Origin: Bacillus sp. ISL-41
GTDB lineage: Bacteria > Bacillota > Bacilli > Bacillales > Cytobacillaceae
Direction: 5' to 3'
NCBI RefSeq assembly: GCF_018613235.1
Contig: NZ_JAGGQP010000001.1
Coordinates: 28,253 to 92,252, forward strand
Length of the DNA: 64,000 nucleotides
Shown here: in pieces, positions 26,477 through 34,755 of the stretch
Layout: each line of letters opens with the position of its first letter
Numbering within the stretch: position 1 is the first letter of the stretch
The notes under the pieces: model-generated
Told to the model about the DNA's origin: nothing
Databases searched by the model: none
What the model saw: the letters and a program-made list of their open reading frames with translations, nothing else
Translations under genes and position numbers: made by a program

Positions 26477-27232
26477 TTATGAATCAAGTCCCCAGCGATT
26501 AAGCACCGATTTTTCGATGCGCTGGAAGATAAGCTGATCTACGATTGTTCCAATGACACCAATAATGATCATGACGCCAATCACGAGTCCCATATTGCCG
26601 AAATCCGAGGCGTAACGGAGCGTATATCCGAGACCTGGGCCTGTGCTTAAAAGTTCCCCTGCCATCAGAGCCCTCCAGGCAAACGCCCATGCCAGTCTTG
26701 AGCCGGTTACCACATAAGGGATCGCTGCCGGAAAAATAACCCTTTTATATAAATTCCAGCCTGTCACTCCCATCGTTTTCGCGGCCTTTATAAATAAAGG
26801 GGAAACATTTTTGATGCCCACCCTGATATTAAGTGTCATGACAAATGTTCCTCCGAGAACGACTACAAAAATTACGGCCTTTTCATTCATGCCGAACCAC
26901 ATAATTGCGAGCGGAAGCCATACGATGCTCGGGACACTTTGAAATGCGAGGACGATAGTTCCCAGTGTCTCATCCGCCGTTTTGGATTTTGCGAGCAGTA
27001 CTCCAAGCGCAGTCCCGATTACAAGGGAGAGACCGAGACCAATCGCGAGACGTTTGAAGCTGGCGATCAGATCATAGATCAAAGTTTTATCCTTGAATCC
27101 TGTGACCAGTGCCTCAAGGACTTTTTCCGGAGATGGAAGGATGATGGGCATCCACCATTCAAGCTTGCTTCCTGTGTACCAGAATGCAATTATGGCTGCG
27201 AAAAATATGATTCTCTTAATGTGCGGATTCAT
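26477..27232 (-). CDS. SsuC/TauC-like ABC transporter permease
   Basis: A 251-residue binding-protein-dependent permease with about six membrane segments and the EAA loop region (KAAKTMGVTGWNLYKRVIFPAAIPY). ATG at 27232 follows GGGAGGAG; it overlaps the end of the ATPase gene by 17 bases. Works with the adjacent ATPase and lipoprotein. Confidence 0.9.
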   Translation of the reverse strand: MNPHIKRIIFFAAIIAFWYTGSKLEWWMPIILPSPEKVLEALVTGFKDKTLIYDLIASFKRLAIGLGLSLVIGTALGVLLAKSKTADETLGTIVLAFQSVPSIVWLPLAIMWFGMNEKAVIFVVVLGGTFVMTLNIRVGIKNVSPLFIKAAKTMGVTGWNLYKRVIFPAAIPYVVTGSRLAWAFAWRALMAGELLSTGPGLGYTLRYASDFGNMGLVIGVMIIIGVIGTIVDQLIFQRIEKSVLNRWGLDS

Positions 27233-28004
27233 CTGCAAGCTCCTCCCTGATGACTTTGTCGATCTCCTTCTTCAAATAACTCATAATATATTCTTCCAGT
27301 TCCACCATCTCTTTTTTATGCTCATGGCGGGGCCTTGGAATCTCTACTTTAATGTCCTTAAGGATCACCCCTGGCTTCGTTCCCATCACAATGATCCGGT
27401 CTGATAGTTTAATGGATTCAGAGATGCTGTGAGTGACGAACAAGATCGTTTTCTGAGTTTCTGCCCAGATCGTCTCCAGCTGTTCATGGAGCCGCGAACG
27501 AGTTTGTTCATCTAGCGCGCCGAATGGTTCATCCATCAAAAGGATTTCCGGATTCATCGCCAGCGCCCTTGCTATCGCCACCCTCTGCTGCATTCCTCCT
27601 GATAGCTCGTGGGGATAGTGGGAAAGGTATTTGCTAAGCTGTACCTTTTGTAATTGTTTTTTTGCTTCCGCTTCGGCCTGTTTCTTTGGCATTTCCTGTT
27701 TAAGCGGGAAAAGAACATTCTCCAGGACATTCAGCCACGGGAACAGCGCCGCCTGCTGGAAAACCATCCCTCTGTCCTTTCCTGGTTTATCTATCTTTTT
27801 GCCAGAGACAATAATTTCACCGCTCGTTGCCGGAGTCAGTCCAGCCACTATAGAAAGAAGTGTCGATTTACCGCAGCCAGATGGCCCAAGGATCGATACG
27901 AATTCCCCTTTATTCACTTCTAGATTAATATCTTTTAGAATATCAACCTGGTGATTATTTTTGTCCGCGTATTGTTTGTGTACATTGCTGATTTCAATAA
28001 ACAA
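27216..28004 (-). CDS. SsuB/TauB-like ABC transporter ATPase
   Basis: A ~262-residue ABC ATPase with Walker A GPSGCGKST, signature LSGGMQQR, Walker B LLMDEPFGALD and the H-loop in VTHSISE. The EQTRSRLHEQLETIW segment is typical of the nitrate/sulfonate/bicarbonate group. The start is probably TTG at 28004, five bases after GGGTGG; a GTG at 28013 lies within that site. First gene of the operon, about 60 bases after a strong promoter. Confidence 0.9.
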   Translation of the reverse strand: MFIEISNVHKQYADKNNHQVDILKDINLEVNKGEFVSILGPSGCGKSTLLSIVAGLTPATSGEIIVSGKKIDKPGKDRGMVFQQAALFPWLNVLENVLFPLKQEMPKKQAEAEAKKQLQKVQLSKYLSHYPHELSGGMQQRVAIARALAMNPEILLMDEPFGALDEQTRSRLHEQLETIWAETQKTILFVTHSISESIKLSDRIIVMGTKPGVILKDIKVEIPRPRHEHKKEMVELEEYIMSYLKKEIDKVIREELADESAH

Positions 28005-28059
28005 TTTAACCACCCTATTCTAATAAAACTTATTGTTTTAGTCGGAATTAATAAAGTTA

Positions 28060-28087
28060 ATTATAATCTATTCATCCATCTTGTCAA
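28060..28087 (-). promoter_or_regulatory. Sigma-A promoter of the SsuBCA-like operon
   Basis: TTGACA (28082-28087), a 16-base spacer and TATAAT (28060-28065) on the minus strand. Both hexamers are perfect. An AT-rich stretch with AATTCCGAC follows in the leader and could be an operator. Confidence 0.85.
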
Positions 28088-28153
28088 CATTTCATTTATT
28101 TTTGCGATCAGTCAGCCCGTTTTTATTCAGGTAATCATTTATACATAAAAAAT

Positions 28154-28175
28154 AGACCTGCACATCTGCAGATCT
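28154..28175 (-). terminator. Terminator of azlCD
   Basis: AGA-CCTGCA / TGCAG-TCT hairpin overlapping the azlD stop codon, followed by ATTTTTT on the minus strand. Confidence 0.75.
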
Positions 28176-28479
28176 AAAAGAAATAAGAATATAAAGTCAA
28201 AACGGAGATCGAACCAATTACGACCACAATGACGTTCGCTCCCATAAAGGCAACGATGAAGGCGGCGGTTGCACCGATTAGTCCGTACCAGATGTCTTCC
28301 TGAATGAACAGGATGGCCGGGAAAATCAGCGCTCCCAGTGTGGCATAAGGGACATTTTTGAGGACGCCCTGCAGGAATGGAGGCAGTTCTTTTCCGCGGA
28401 ACATTACAAACGGAAGCATTCTCGGTATATAGGTAACGATAGCCATACCTATGATCATGATGACGATTTCTTTACTCAT
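28174..28479 (-). CDS. azlD: AzlD, small subunit of branched-chain amino acid exporter
   Basis: A 101-residue membrane protein with three to four membrane segments and the AzlD pattern ATYIPRMLPF-like (VTYIPRMLPFVMF). With AzlC it forms a branched-chain amino acid (and analogue) exporter. Start ATG at 28479 overlaps the azlC stop; GGAGGG lies upstream. Confidence 0.9.
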   Translation of the reverse strand: MSKEIVIMIIGMAIVTYIPRMLPFVMFRGKELPPFLQGVLKNVPYATLGALIFPAILFIQEDIWYGLIGATAAFIVAFMGANVIVVVIGSISVLTLYSYFF

Positions 28480-29200
28480 CGGTTTCTGCCCTCCTGCCCT
28501 TCTTGAATGTTTCAACTACTTCTACAAGAATAGCTGATAGCAAGGTTGCCAGCACGATGGCCCAGCCTGTGGACATTAGTTCAGCCATCGTAAAAATCGA
28601 ATTGAACGCAGCTGCGAGTACGGCCAGATATACAACTTTCACATTCCCTTTCATCGATGGGACCAACAAGCCCACAAACATGGCATATAACGCGACTGAC
28701 ATGCTCTCCTGGAGTGTCTGCGGCAATCCTGCCCCAATGATGAAGCCTAACCCCGAGAAAACGACCCAGCTTGAGTAAGCAGTTAGGTTCAAACCAAACA
28801 TATAACGGGCATTGATTGTACCCTCGCGTGTCGCTGCGACTGAAAACGTCTCATCCGTAATCCCGAATGAATAGCCCATTCTCTCTGCTACGGTGTCCTC
28901 TTCTGCTTTTTCATTCAAGGACGCAGACATGAGAAAATGGCGGATATTCACGATAAAGGTCGTCAGGATGACTTCAAAGATCCCAATACCCTGGGCGAGG
29001 AGGCTTAATGAAATATATTGTGCGGCTCCCGCAAACACGAGCAAGCTCATCATGATGGTCTCGCTAAGGGCTAGCCCCGTTGTCTTGGCAATCAGGCCAA
29101 AGGTAAGCGCAACCGGCATATAGCCTATTGCAATACTGATGCCTGATTGAATCCCTCTTTTAAAATCTGTTGCCTGCTTAGCAACCAATGTACTTTCCAC
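28472..29200 (-). CDS. azlC: AzlC, branched-chain amino acid exporter subunit
   Basis: A 242-residue AzlC-family permease, containing GYMPVALTFGLIA, FAGAAQYISL and NIRHFLMSASL. Starts with GTG at 29200 after AAAGGCGGGAAG. It forms an operon with azlD. Located in the yhf region where B. subtilis has no azl genes as I recall, so probably inserted. No Lrp-type regulator gene is adjacent. Confidence 0.9.
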   Translation of the reverse strand: MESTLVAKQATDFKRGIQSGISIAIGYMPVALTFGLIAKTTGLALSETIMMSLLVFAGAAQYISLSLLAQGIGIFEVILTTFIVNIRHFLMSASLNEKAEEDTVAERMGYSFGITDETFSVAATREGTINARYMFGLNLTAYSSWVVFSGLGFIIGAGLPQTLQESMSVALYAMFVGLLVPSMKGNVKVVYLAVLAAAFNSIFTMAELMSTGWAIVLATLLSAILVEVVETFKKGRRAETDE

Positions 29201-29356
29201 TCGCTTCCCGCCTTTCTATTACTATGTATAAATACAAATCCTTTAATCAATTAAAATATATTATACATACTTCCAGTGGCTTGGAAAAGTGTTTCTTTTA
29301 TCGAAATAATTTATTGCGAAAAATCCCCATGACTGGGAGGCTGCTAAACAAGCATT

Positions 29357-29497
29357 TGGTCGATATAATTAAAAATGTGGTCGATATATTCGGAAATCCG
29401 CCGATATATCACAAACTGAGGTCGATATATTTGAAAATTCGCTGATATATCACAAAATGTGGTCGATATATTTAAAAATCCGCCGATATATTTTCGA
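29357..29497. repeat. Intergenic 20/21-bp tandem array (array C)
   Basis: CGATATA (or TGATATA) recurs at 29361, 29382, 29402, 29423, 29443, 29464 and 29484: alternating steps of 21 and 20 (41 per pair). Members alternate between a GGTCGATATATTT type and a GCCGATATATCAC type. It sits between azlC and the enoyl-CoA hydratase gene. The rest of this 418-base gap shows nothing I can name. Confidence 0.92.
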
Positions 29498-29593
29498 AAT
29501 TACCGTCTTTAAATGAAAGTTTCCGCTAGTAGATTGCCAAAAATGGACGATTTCCTTATTTGCGGTCCAATACATCAGTCTTGGCAGCAAAAA

Positions 29594-29615
29594 AAACACG
29601 GCTAATGCCGTGTTT
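29594..29615 (-). terminator. Terminator of the enoyl-CoA hydratase gene
   Basis: AAACACGGC-TAAT-GCCGTGTTT, followed by T-runs on the minus strand. Confidence 0.9.
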
Positions 29616-29619
29616 AGTA

Positions 29620-30396
29620 TTACTTTCCTTTAAATTCTGGCTTCCGCTTCTCGCTGAATGCTGCGAGTGCTTCGAGGCGGTCTTCTGTCGGGATCGTGAC
29701 TTCATAGGCTTTGCGCTCAATTTGCAGTCCTGTCTGCAAGTCTGCGTTCATCCCCTGCTTGACAGCGTACTTTGCCTGCTGCAGTGCGACAGGTCCGTTG
29801 GCCAGCATCATTTCGGCAAATTTCACACATTCATCAAGCAAGCTTTCTTTTTTGACTACTGCAGTAACGAGGCCATAATCCAGCGCTTCCTCTGATTTCA
29901 GCCGGCGCGCTGTCAAGATCAGCTCAAGTGCTTTTGCCTGGCCAATCAGCCTTGGCAGCCGCTGGGTTCCTCCTGCCCCAGGAATGATCGCAAGGCTCGT
30001 CTCCGTCAATCCCATCTGCGTCCCAGCCGCGGCAATACGGAAATCACATGCCAGGGCGAGCTCCATTCCGCCGCCGAAGGCAAATCCATTGATTGCTGCG
30101 ATTGTCGGCTGCGGCAACTGGTCAATCATCGTGAAGACCTCGCCAATTTTATAGATGTTCCTCTTTACGTCCTCATCAGACAGTGTACGGCGCTCCTTTA
30201 AATCTGCCCCAACACTGAATGCCTTCTCACCCGCTCCGGTAAAAATCACGACCCTCACATCACGGTTGGTCCTGATTTTTTCAATGACCTTCTGCAATTC
30301 ATCTAACGTATCATAATTAAAAGCATTTAATGCGTCCGGACGATTCAGCGTAACGAATGCTGTATATCCCTCTAATTGAAATTCGATGTTTCCCAT
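29620..30396 (-). CDS. Enoyl-CoA hydratase/isomerase
   Basis: A 258-residue crotonase-fold enzyme. It has SVGADLKE (oxyanion-hole alanine/glycine region), INGFAFGGGMELALACD and the two glutamates expected for hydratases (E near 118 in GGGMELAL and E near 138 in GLTETSLAIIPGAGGTQRL). It hydrates 2-enoyl-CoA in fatty-acid or branched-chain acid breakdown. ATG at 30396 follows AGAAGGAG by nine bases. It lies just downstream of the lcfB-like ligase but after that gene's terminator. Confidence 0.88.
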   Translation of the reverse strand: MGNIEFQLEGYTAFVTLNRPDALNAFNYDTLDELQKVIEKIRTNRDVRVVIFTGAGEKAFSVGADLKERRTLSDEDVKRNIYKIGEVFTMIDQLPQPTIAAINGFAFGGGMELALACDFRIAAAGTQMGLTETSLAIIPGAGGTQRLPRLIGQAKALELILTARRLKSEEALDYGLVTAVVKKESLLDECVKFAEMMLANGPVALQQAKYAVKQGMNADLQTGLQIERKAYEVTIPTEDRLEALAAFSEKRKPEFKGK

Positions 30397-30514
30397 ACTG
30401 ATCAACTCCTTCTCCAATTGACATTCTAGCCAAAGCAGCAAATTTCCTGCCCCTTTGTCAGAAAAGCACCAGCGCTTTGATTTACTTCTGGACCAGCTTT
30501 CGAAGCCGAGATTA

Positions 30515-30544
30515 CAAAAAAATAGGCAGGCATGGCGCCTGCCT
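30515..30544 (-). terminator. Terminator of lcfB
   Basis: AGGCAGG / CCTGCCT around a short loop, followed by seven T on the minus strand. Confidence 0.85.
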
Positions 30545-30558
30545 CACAACTGTAAAAA

Positions 30559-32115
30559 TTATTGTTTTTGTAACACCTGGTTTTTCAGTGCTCTTCTTAA
30601 AATTTTCCCAGTTGTATTTTTCGGAAGTTCTTCAAGGAACTCGATTGCACTTGGCACCTTGTATTTCGCCAGGTGCTCGCGGCAATATTCGAGCAGCTGA
30701 TCTTCTGTCAATTCAGGATTCTTGCTGACAACATAGCACCTGACTGCTTCGCCGAAATTCGGATCCGGAACACCGAGGACAGCTACCTCAACCACATCAG
30801 GATGATTGTATAATACTTCTTCTACTTCACGAGGATATACATTGTATCCGCCAACAAGGATCAAGTCCTTCTTTCGGTCTACGATGTAGAAATATCCTTC
30901 TTCGTCCATGCGGGCAAGATCACCTGTATACAACCAGCCATCCCTGATAGTCGCAGCTGTTTCTTCTGGCATCTTATAATAGCCAGCCATAACGTTCGGG
31001 CCTCGGACGATCAATTCGCCAACTTCTCCAGGAGCCAATTCATCTCCCATTTCATTGACAACTTTGTTCTCAACATTCACGATTGAGGGTCCAATTGAAC
31101 CTGCTTTGCGCGGGCGGTCAAGAGGGTTAAAGCAAGTTACCGGTGATGCCTCCGACAAACCATACCCTTCTGAAACCATTACATTGAATTTGCGCTCGAA
31201 ATTCTGGAGAAGCGCAACCGGAAGTGAAGCACCGCCAGAAATACACAGTCGAAGTGACTTAAGGTCATCCGGGTTTCCTTCTGGATACTGGAATAGGAAA
31301 TTATACATCGTCGGCACGCCTGCAAAAACAGTTGCCTCGTATTCCCTGGCAATGCGGAACACTTCTGCCGGGCTGAACTTAGGGACAATCAACAGTGTTC
31401 CACCGTTCATCAATGGCGCATTAAGAGCGACTGTCAAACAGAAAACATGGAACATAGGCAAAGCGGTAATCACCTTATCATCTTCATTCATCTTAAGGTA
31501 ATCGCTTACATCTTTTGCATTGCTATATAGATTTTTATGTGTAAGCATAGCCCCCTTAGGCTTGCCTGTCGTTCCTGATGTATAAAGAATGATTGCGACA
31601 TCATCATCATTGAGTTCAGGACCCTTGAAATTAAGGTCTCCAGCACCAACGACATGTGTAAACGGTTTCATTTTCGAACCTAAAGAAAGCTTGGACATTT
31701 CCTCTTCAGACATCTGGCTTTGGCCTGTTTCCGCAATCACGAAGTGTTCGACCTTTGGCAGAAGCTGATGCATTTTTTCTGCGAGCGGCAGCATTAAATC
31801 CAGCCCGACGACTACTTTTACATCGCCATTGTTCAAGATATAGCCGATTTCATCTGCTGTGTAAATTGGATTGATGGGAATGACTGTTGCACCGAGCCTT
31901 AGCGCTCCGTACATACTGATGACAAAATGTGGAGAGTTTCCAAGCAACAATGCGATATGATCGCCTTTTTTTACCCCTAGTTTCTCAAGACCAGAAGCAA
32001 ACTTCGTAACAGCAGCATCAAGCTCTGCATAGGTGCTTGCTTTGTCCATGAAAAAATATGCCGGCTTATTGCCCAGCATTGAGGCCGTGTGATGAAGCTG
32101 TGATGAAAGATTCAT
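30559..32115 (-). CDS. lcfB: Long-chain fatty acid-CoA ligase LcfB
   Basis: A 518-residue ANL-superfamily enzyme, with [11 protein letters not shown] as the P-loop motif, the YTGDLARMD hinge, the VDRKKDLI core and the C-terminal TGKILRR lysine motif. It activates fatty acids to acyl-CoA for degradation or incorporation. Its position after lplJ and before yhfN equals that of lcfB (yhfL) in B. subtilis. ATG at 32115 follows AAAGGGGGAAGGGAG. Confidence 0.9.
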   Translation of the reverse strand: MNLSSQLHHTASMLGNKPAYFFMDKASTYAELDAAVTKFASGLEKLGVKKGDHIALLLGNSPHFVISMYGALRLGATVIPINPIYTADEIGYILNNGDVKVVVGLDLMLPLAEKMHQLLPKVEHFVIAETGQSQMSEEEMSKLSLGSKMKPFTHVVGAGDLNFKGPELNDDDVAIILYTSGTTGKPKGAMLTHKNLYSNAKDVSDYLKMNEDDKVITALPMFHVFCLTVALNAPLMNGGTLLIVPKFSPAEVFRIAREYEATVFAGVPTMYNFLFQYPEGNPDDLKSLRLCISGGASLPVALLQNFERKFNVMVSEGYGLSEASPVTCFNPLDRPRKAGSIGPSIVNVENKVVNEMGDELAPGEVGELIVRGPNVMAGYYKMPEETAATIRDGWLYTGDLARMDEEGYFYIVDRKKDLILVGGYNVYPREVEEVLYNHPDVVEVAVLGVPDPNFGEAVRCYVVSKNPELTEDQLLEYCREHLAKYKVPSAIEFLEELPKNTTGKILRRALKNQVLQKQ

Positions 32116-32250
32116 TAACTCCCTTCCCCCTTTGCGGTGACAAGAGTCACCAAACTTTGTAAAAAGTTTTCTAAATATATTATATTGAAAGAAAATTATG
32201 GATTCAAGGAAAATATGTCGAAATTCTAACAATTTTACATTATATAAATT

Positions 32251-32278
32251 AAAAACGCGGTATGACTACACCGCGTTT
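32251..32278 (-). terminator. Terminator of lplJ
   Basis: AAACGCGG / CCGCGTTT with a 10-nt loop and T-runs on the minus strand. Confidence 0.85.
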
Positions 32279-32284
32279 CTAAAT

Positions 32285-33274
32285 TTAATATATTAAGTTA
32301 ATGAAATCTTCTTTAGAAACATTTCCGAAATAATGTTTGATATCCACATCTTCCAACGCAACGGCGATTTGCGATTTCTCGTATTTAAGTCCTGTCAGCT
32401 TGTCTTCGATTTCAGTGACATCGCCAACACCGAAGAAATCTCCATAGATTTTGCAATTTTCGATGACTCCCTTATTAACCTCAAAACGGACATCAATCTG
32501 GCCAACAGGGAACCGATGAGAATGCTGCAGGTTAAACTTAGGCGATTTCCCATAATTCCAATTCCAGTTCTGGTACCTCTCTTTAGAAAGTTCATGGATA
32601 TTTTCCCAGTCTTTCTCTGTTAAGACATACTCCGGAATATCATCCAGCCCATCAAAGATATTTTTTAGCAGAAGGGTACGGAATTCCTCAATTATCACCT
32701 TTTCTGAGAGGAATTCGGAGATATTCGCAACTCGGCTCCGGATGGATTTGATCCCCTTAGATTCTATTTTGTCTTTTTTAACGTTAAGTGCGGAAACGAC
32801 GCTTTCGATTTCCGAGTCAAACAGCAGGGTTCCATGGCTGAACATCCGCCCTCTAGTTGAAAATTGTGCGTTTCCGGATATCTTTCTGCCTTCTGCCAAC
32901 AGGTCATTCCTGCCGCTTAATTCTGCATTGACACCAAGTTTCCTAAGTGCATTCACCACTGGCTCGGTGAACTTCCTAAAATTATGGAAGCTATCTCCGT
33001 CGTCCTTGGTGATAAAGCTGAAGTTCAGGTTGCCAAGATCATGGTATACAGCTCCGCCTCCTGATAACCGGCGGACAACATGGATGCCATTTTTCTCGAC
33101 ATATTCCGTATTGATCTCTTCGATCGTATTTTGGTTCTTGCCAATAATGATGGATGGTTCATTTATATAAAACAGTAAGTAAGTTTCATTGATGTCCAGG
33201 TTCTTCAAGGCATACTCTTCAATCGCCAGGTTGATCCTTGGATCTGTAATTCCCTTATTATCAATAAATAACAT
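32285..33274 (-). CDS. lplJ: Lipoate-protein ligase LplJ
   Basis: A 329-residue LplA-type ligase, which adenylates free lipoate and attaches it to lipoyl domains of 2-oxoacid dehydrogenases and GcvH. It has IGKNQNTIEEIN and RRLSGGGAVYHDLGNLNFS, and a lipoate-binding lysine in DKIESKGIKSIRSRV. Start ATG follows AAAAGGAG. Placed 14 bases after yhfI, so the two are probably one transcript, as in B. subtilis (yhfI-yhfJ). Confidence 0.95.
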   Translation of the reverse strand: MLFIDNKGITDPRINLAIEEYALKNLDINETYLLFYINEPSIIIGKNQNTIEEINTEYVEKNGIHVVRRLSGGGAVYHDLGNLNFSFITKDDGDSFHNFRKFTEPVVNALRKLGVNAELSGRNDLLAEGRKISGNAQFSTRGRMFSHGTLLFDSEIESVVSALNVKKDKIESKGIKSIRSRVANISEFLSEKVIIEEFRTLLLKNIFDGLDDIPEYVLTEKDWENIHELSKERYQNWNWNYGKSPKFNLQHSHRFPVGQIDVRFEVNKGVIENCKIYGDFFGVGDVTEIEDKLTGLKYEKSQIAVALEDVDIKHYFGNVSKEDFINLIY

Positions 33275-33288
33275 GGTTGAGTCTCCTT

Positions 33289-34023
33289 TTATAGAATGAT
33301 TTCGAGCCCTTCCCTCGCAAGGGTAACCGGGCCATTGAAAACTGTTGAAGCTTCCGAAACAAGCTGATCAATTTCTCCGTAATGCGGCAGATGGGTAAGT
33401 ACCAGTTGTTTAACGTCCGCTTCGGCAGCAAGCTTTCCGTTATCATAGCTGTTCATATGCCCAGCACCTTTGCCATCCTGGTTCCCGTAAAAATTACATT
33501 CGGAAAGCAGCAAGTCTGTACCTTGAGCGAATGGGATGAAGTCTTCCTTAAAGGATGTATCGGCAGTATATACCAGTGACTTGCCTCCTGCTTCAATCCG
33601 CATCGCATAACAAGGAACCGGGTGGATTGCAGACAAGAATGAAATCGTGAAAGGTCCTATGTTAAGTTTTTTTGCCGGATCATAAGCAATCCCTTTTGTG
33701 ATGTTTTTATATGTAAGCTTCGCAAACTCTTGTTTGTCCTGGGTATGGCCGAAAATCGGAAGCTGTTGGGACTTTTTCCCCAGGAAGCCCTGTATCAGAC
33801 GGGCATGCTGTAATACGCCAATGTCTGCGATGTGATCGGGATGATAATGCGACAGTACCAAGGCATCCAACTCTTCTGGCTGAACAAAATTTTGAAGTCT
33901 CGCCAGTACACCGCTGCCAAAGTCGATCATTAGCTTAAATCCTTCATGCTCAAGCAAATATCCAGTGCTGGCCTCATTTACCTTCGGATAGCCGCCCCAG
34001 AATCCTACTATAGTCAGTTTCAT
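33289..34023 (-). CDS. yhfI: Metallo-beta-lactamase-fold hydrolase YhfI
   Basis: A 244-residue MBL-fold protein of the RNase Z/YhfI group, with the zinc motif HYHPDH near residue 60 and further histidines in HPVPCYAMR, TADTSF, and LTHLPHY. The family's substrate is not known with certainty. ATG at 34023 is five bases from GGAGGG. Divergent from yhfH. Confidence 0.9.
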   Translation of the reverse strand: MKLTIVGFWGGYPKVNEASTGYLLEHEGFKLMIDFGSGVLARLQNFVQPEELDALVLSHYHPDHIADIGVLQHARLIQGFLGKKSQQLPIFGHTQDKQEFAKLTYKNITKGIAYDPAKKLNIGPFTISFLSAIHPVPCYAMRIEAGGKSLVYTADTSFKEDFIPFAQGTDLLLSECNFYGNQDGKGAGHMNSYDNGKLAAEADVKQLVLTHLPHYGEIDQLVSEASTVFNGPVTLAREGLEIIL

Positions 34024-34130
34024 CATTTCCCTCCAATTAACACGCTTTTTCTATCACTATACTTCATTCTGCCCATTTTTTCACTTGAACGGCTTTTTCA
34101 GAAAATTATGATTGACGCCTTCTGTTCTGT

Positions 34131-34136
34131 TATAAT
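34131..34136 (+). promoter_or_regulatory. Extended -10 promoter element of yhfH
   Basis: TGTTATAAT, an extended -10 (TGnTATAAT), 57 bases before the yhfH start. The TTGACG upstream is only 13 bases away and is probably not used. Confidence 0.55.
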
Positions 34137-34192
34137 ACAATAAAGAAAATAATAAACCTGTATCAAAACACAACTTATTTGGAGGGAACAAC

Positions 34193-34327
34193 ATGATTCA
34201 AAATGTCGTAGAATTCTTTCGTAATTTGCCGAAGAAGCAATGTATTGAGTGTGGAGAATCGATTGATGAACAGCATGAATGCTACGGAAATAAGTGTGAT
34301 GGATGCATGGACCCTGGTAAACTATAA
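34193..34327 (+). CDS. yhfH: YhfH-family small cysteine-rich protein
   Basis: A 44-residue protein beginning MIQNVVEFFRNLPKK. It has four cysteine sites in two CxxC-like pairs (CIECGE and CDGC, plus HEC), consistent with metal binding. YhfH-family proteins occur in Bacillaceae next to yhfI, as here; their role is unknown. Strong ribosome binding site GGAGGG six bases before the ATG. Transcript probably continues through the structured repeat to the terminator at 34680. Confidence 0.88.
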   Translation: MIQNVVEFFRNLPKKQCIECGESIDEQHECYGNKCDGCMDPGKL

Positions 34328-34330
34328 AAA

Positions 34331-34570
34331 ATGCGCAAGCGCCTTGTTCAGCCCCTACAAGCGTTGGATGGCTGAACAGTGAAGTCGTTCTTTGACTTCA
34401 CCTGAGCGAACCGAAGTCGAAAAGTATAGCCGACTGCCCAGAAACACAGAAACTGGAGACTCCGGCAAAGAAGCGCTTTTTGCTTCTGCCGGCGGAGTTA
34501 AAGTTTCGGAGTTTCTAGGAGGCGAAACTAGACAAACGTCTCGAGGGGCTAGGCGGTGGAGCTGGGCAAT
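34331..34570. repeat. Dispersed structured repeat, full-length copy
   Basis: About 240 bases with several hairpins: TGTTCAGCC/GGCTGAACA, GTGAAGTC/GACTTCAC, and a long stem built on CCGGCAAAGAAGC/GCTTCTGCCGG. A second copy occurs at 63865-64000. Near-identical blocks include the 30 or so bases around CCGAAGTCGAAAAGTATAG. No coding frame is credible. Confidence 0.85.
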
Positions 34571-34679
34571 TCTCGAAGTAGATTTATACATCTATAATTC
34601 AAACTTGATTCGTTTTCCTTCCCCGGTTTTCCGGGTGTAATACAATCCCTTTCCCGCAGTTGTCAGACTGCACATGAAA

Positions 34680-34718
34680 AGCCAGCTCGTTCATCATGAA
34701 CGGCTGGCTCTTTTTTTT
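34680..34718 (+). terminator. Terminator of the yhfH transcript
   Basis: AGCCAGC-CGTTCA / TGAACG-GCTGGCT followed by eight T on the plus strand. It lies beyond the dispersed repeat. Confidence 0.9.
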
Positions 34719-34755
34719 GACTGCTTTTGAAGACGATCAAAACGAAAGCTGTACC

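Noticed and set aside
34355..34640. Overlapping plus- and minus-strand frames of about 80 codons in the dispersed repeat
   Set aside because: They lie in a structured, multi-copy element and lack ribosome binding sites.
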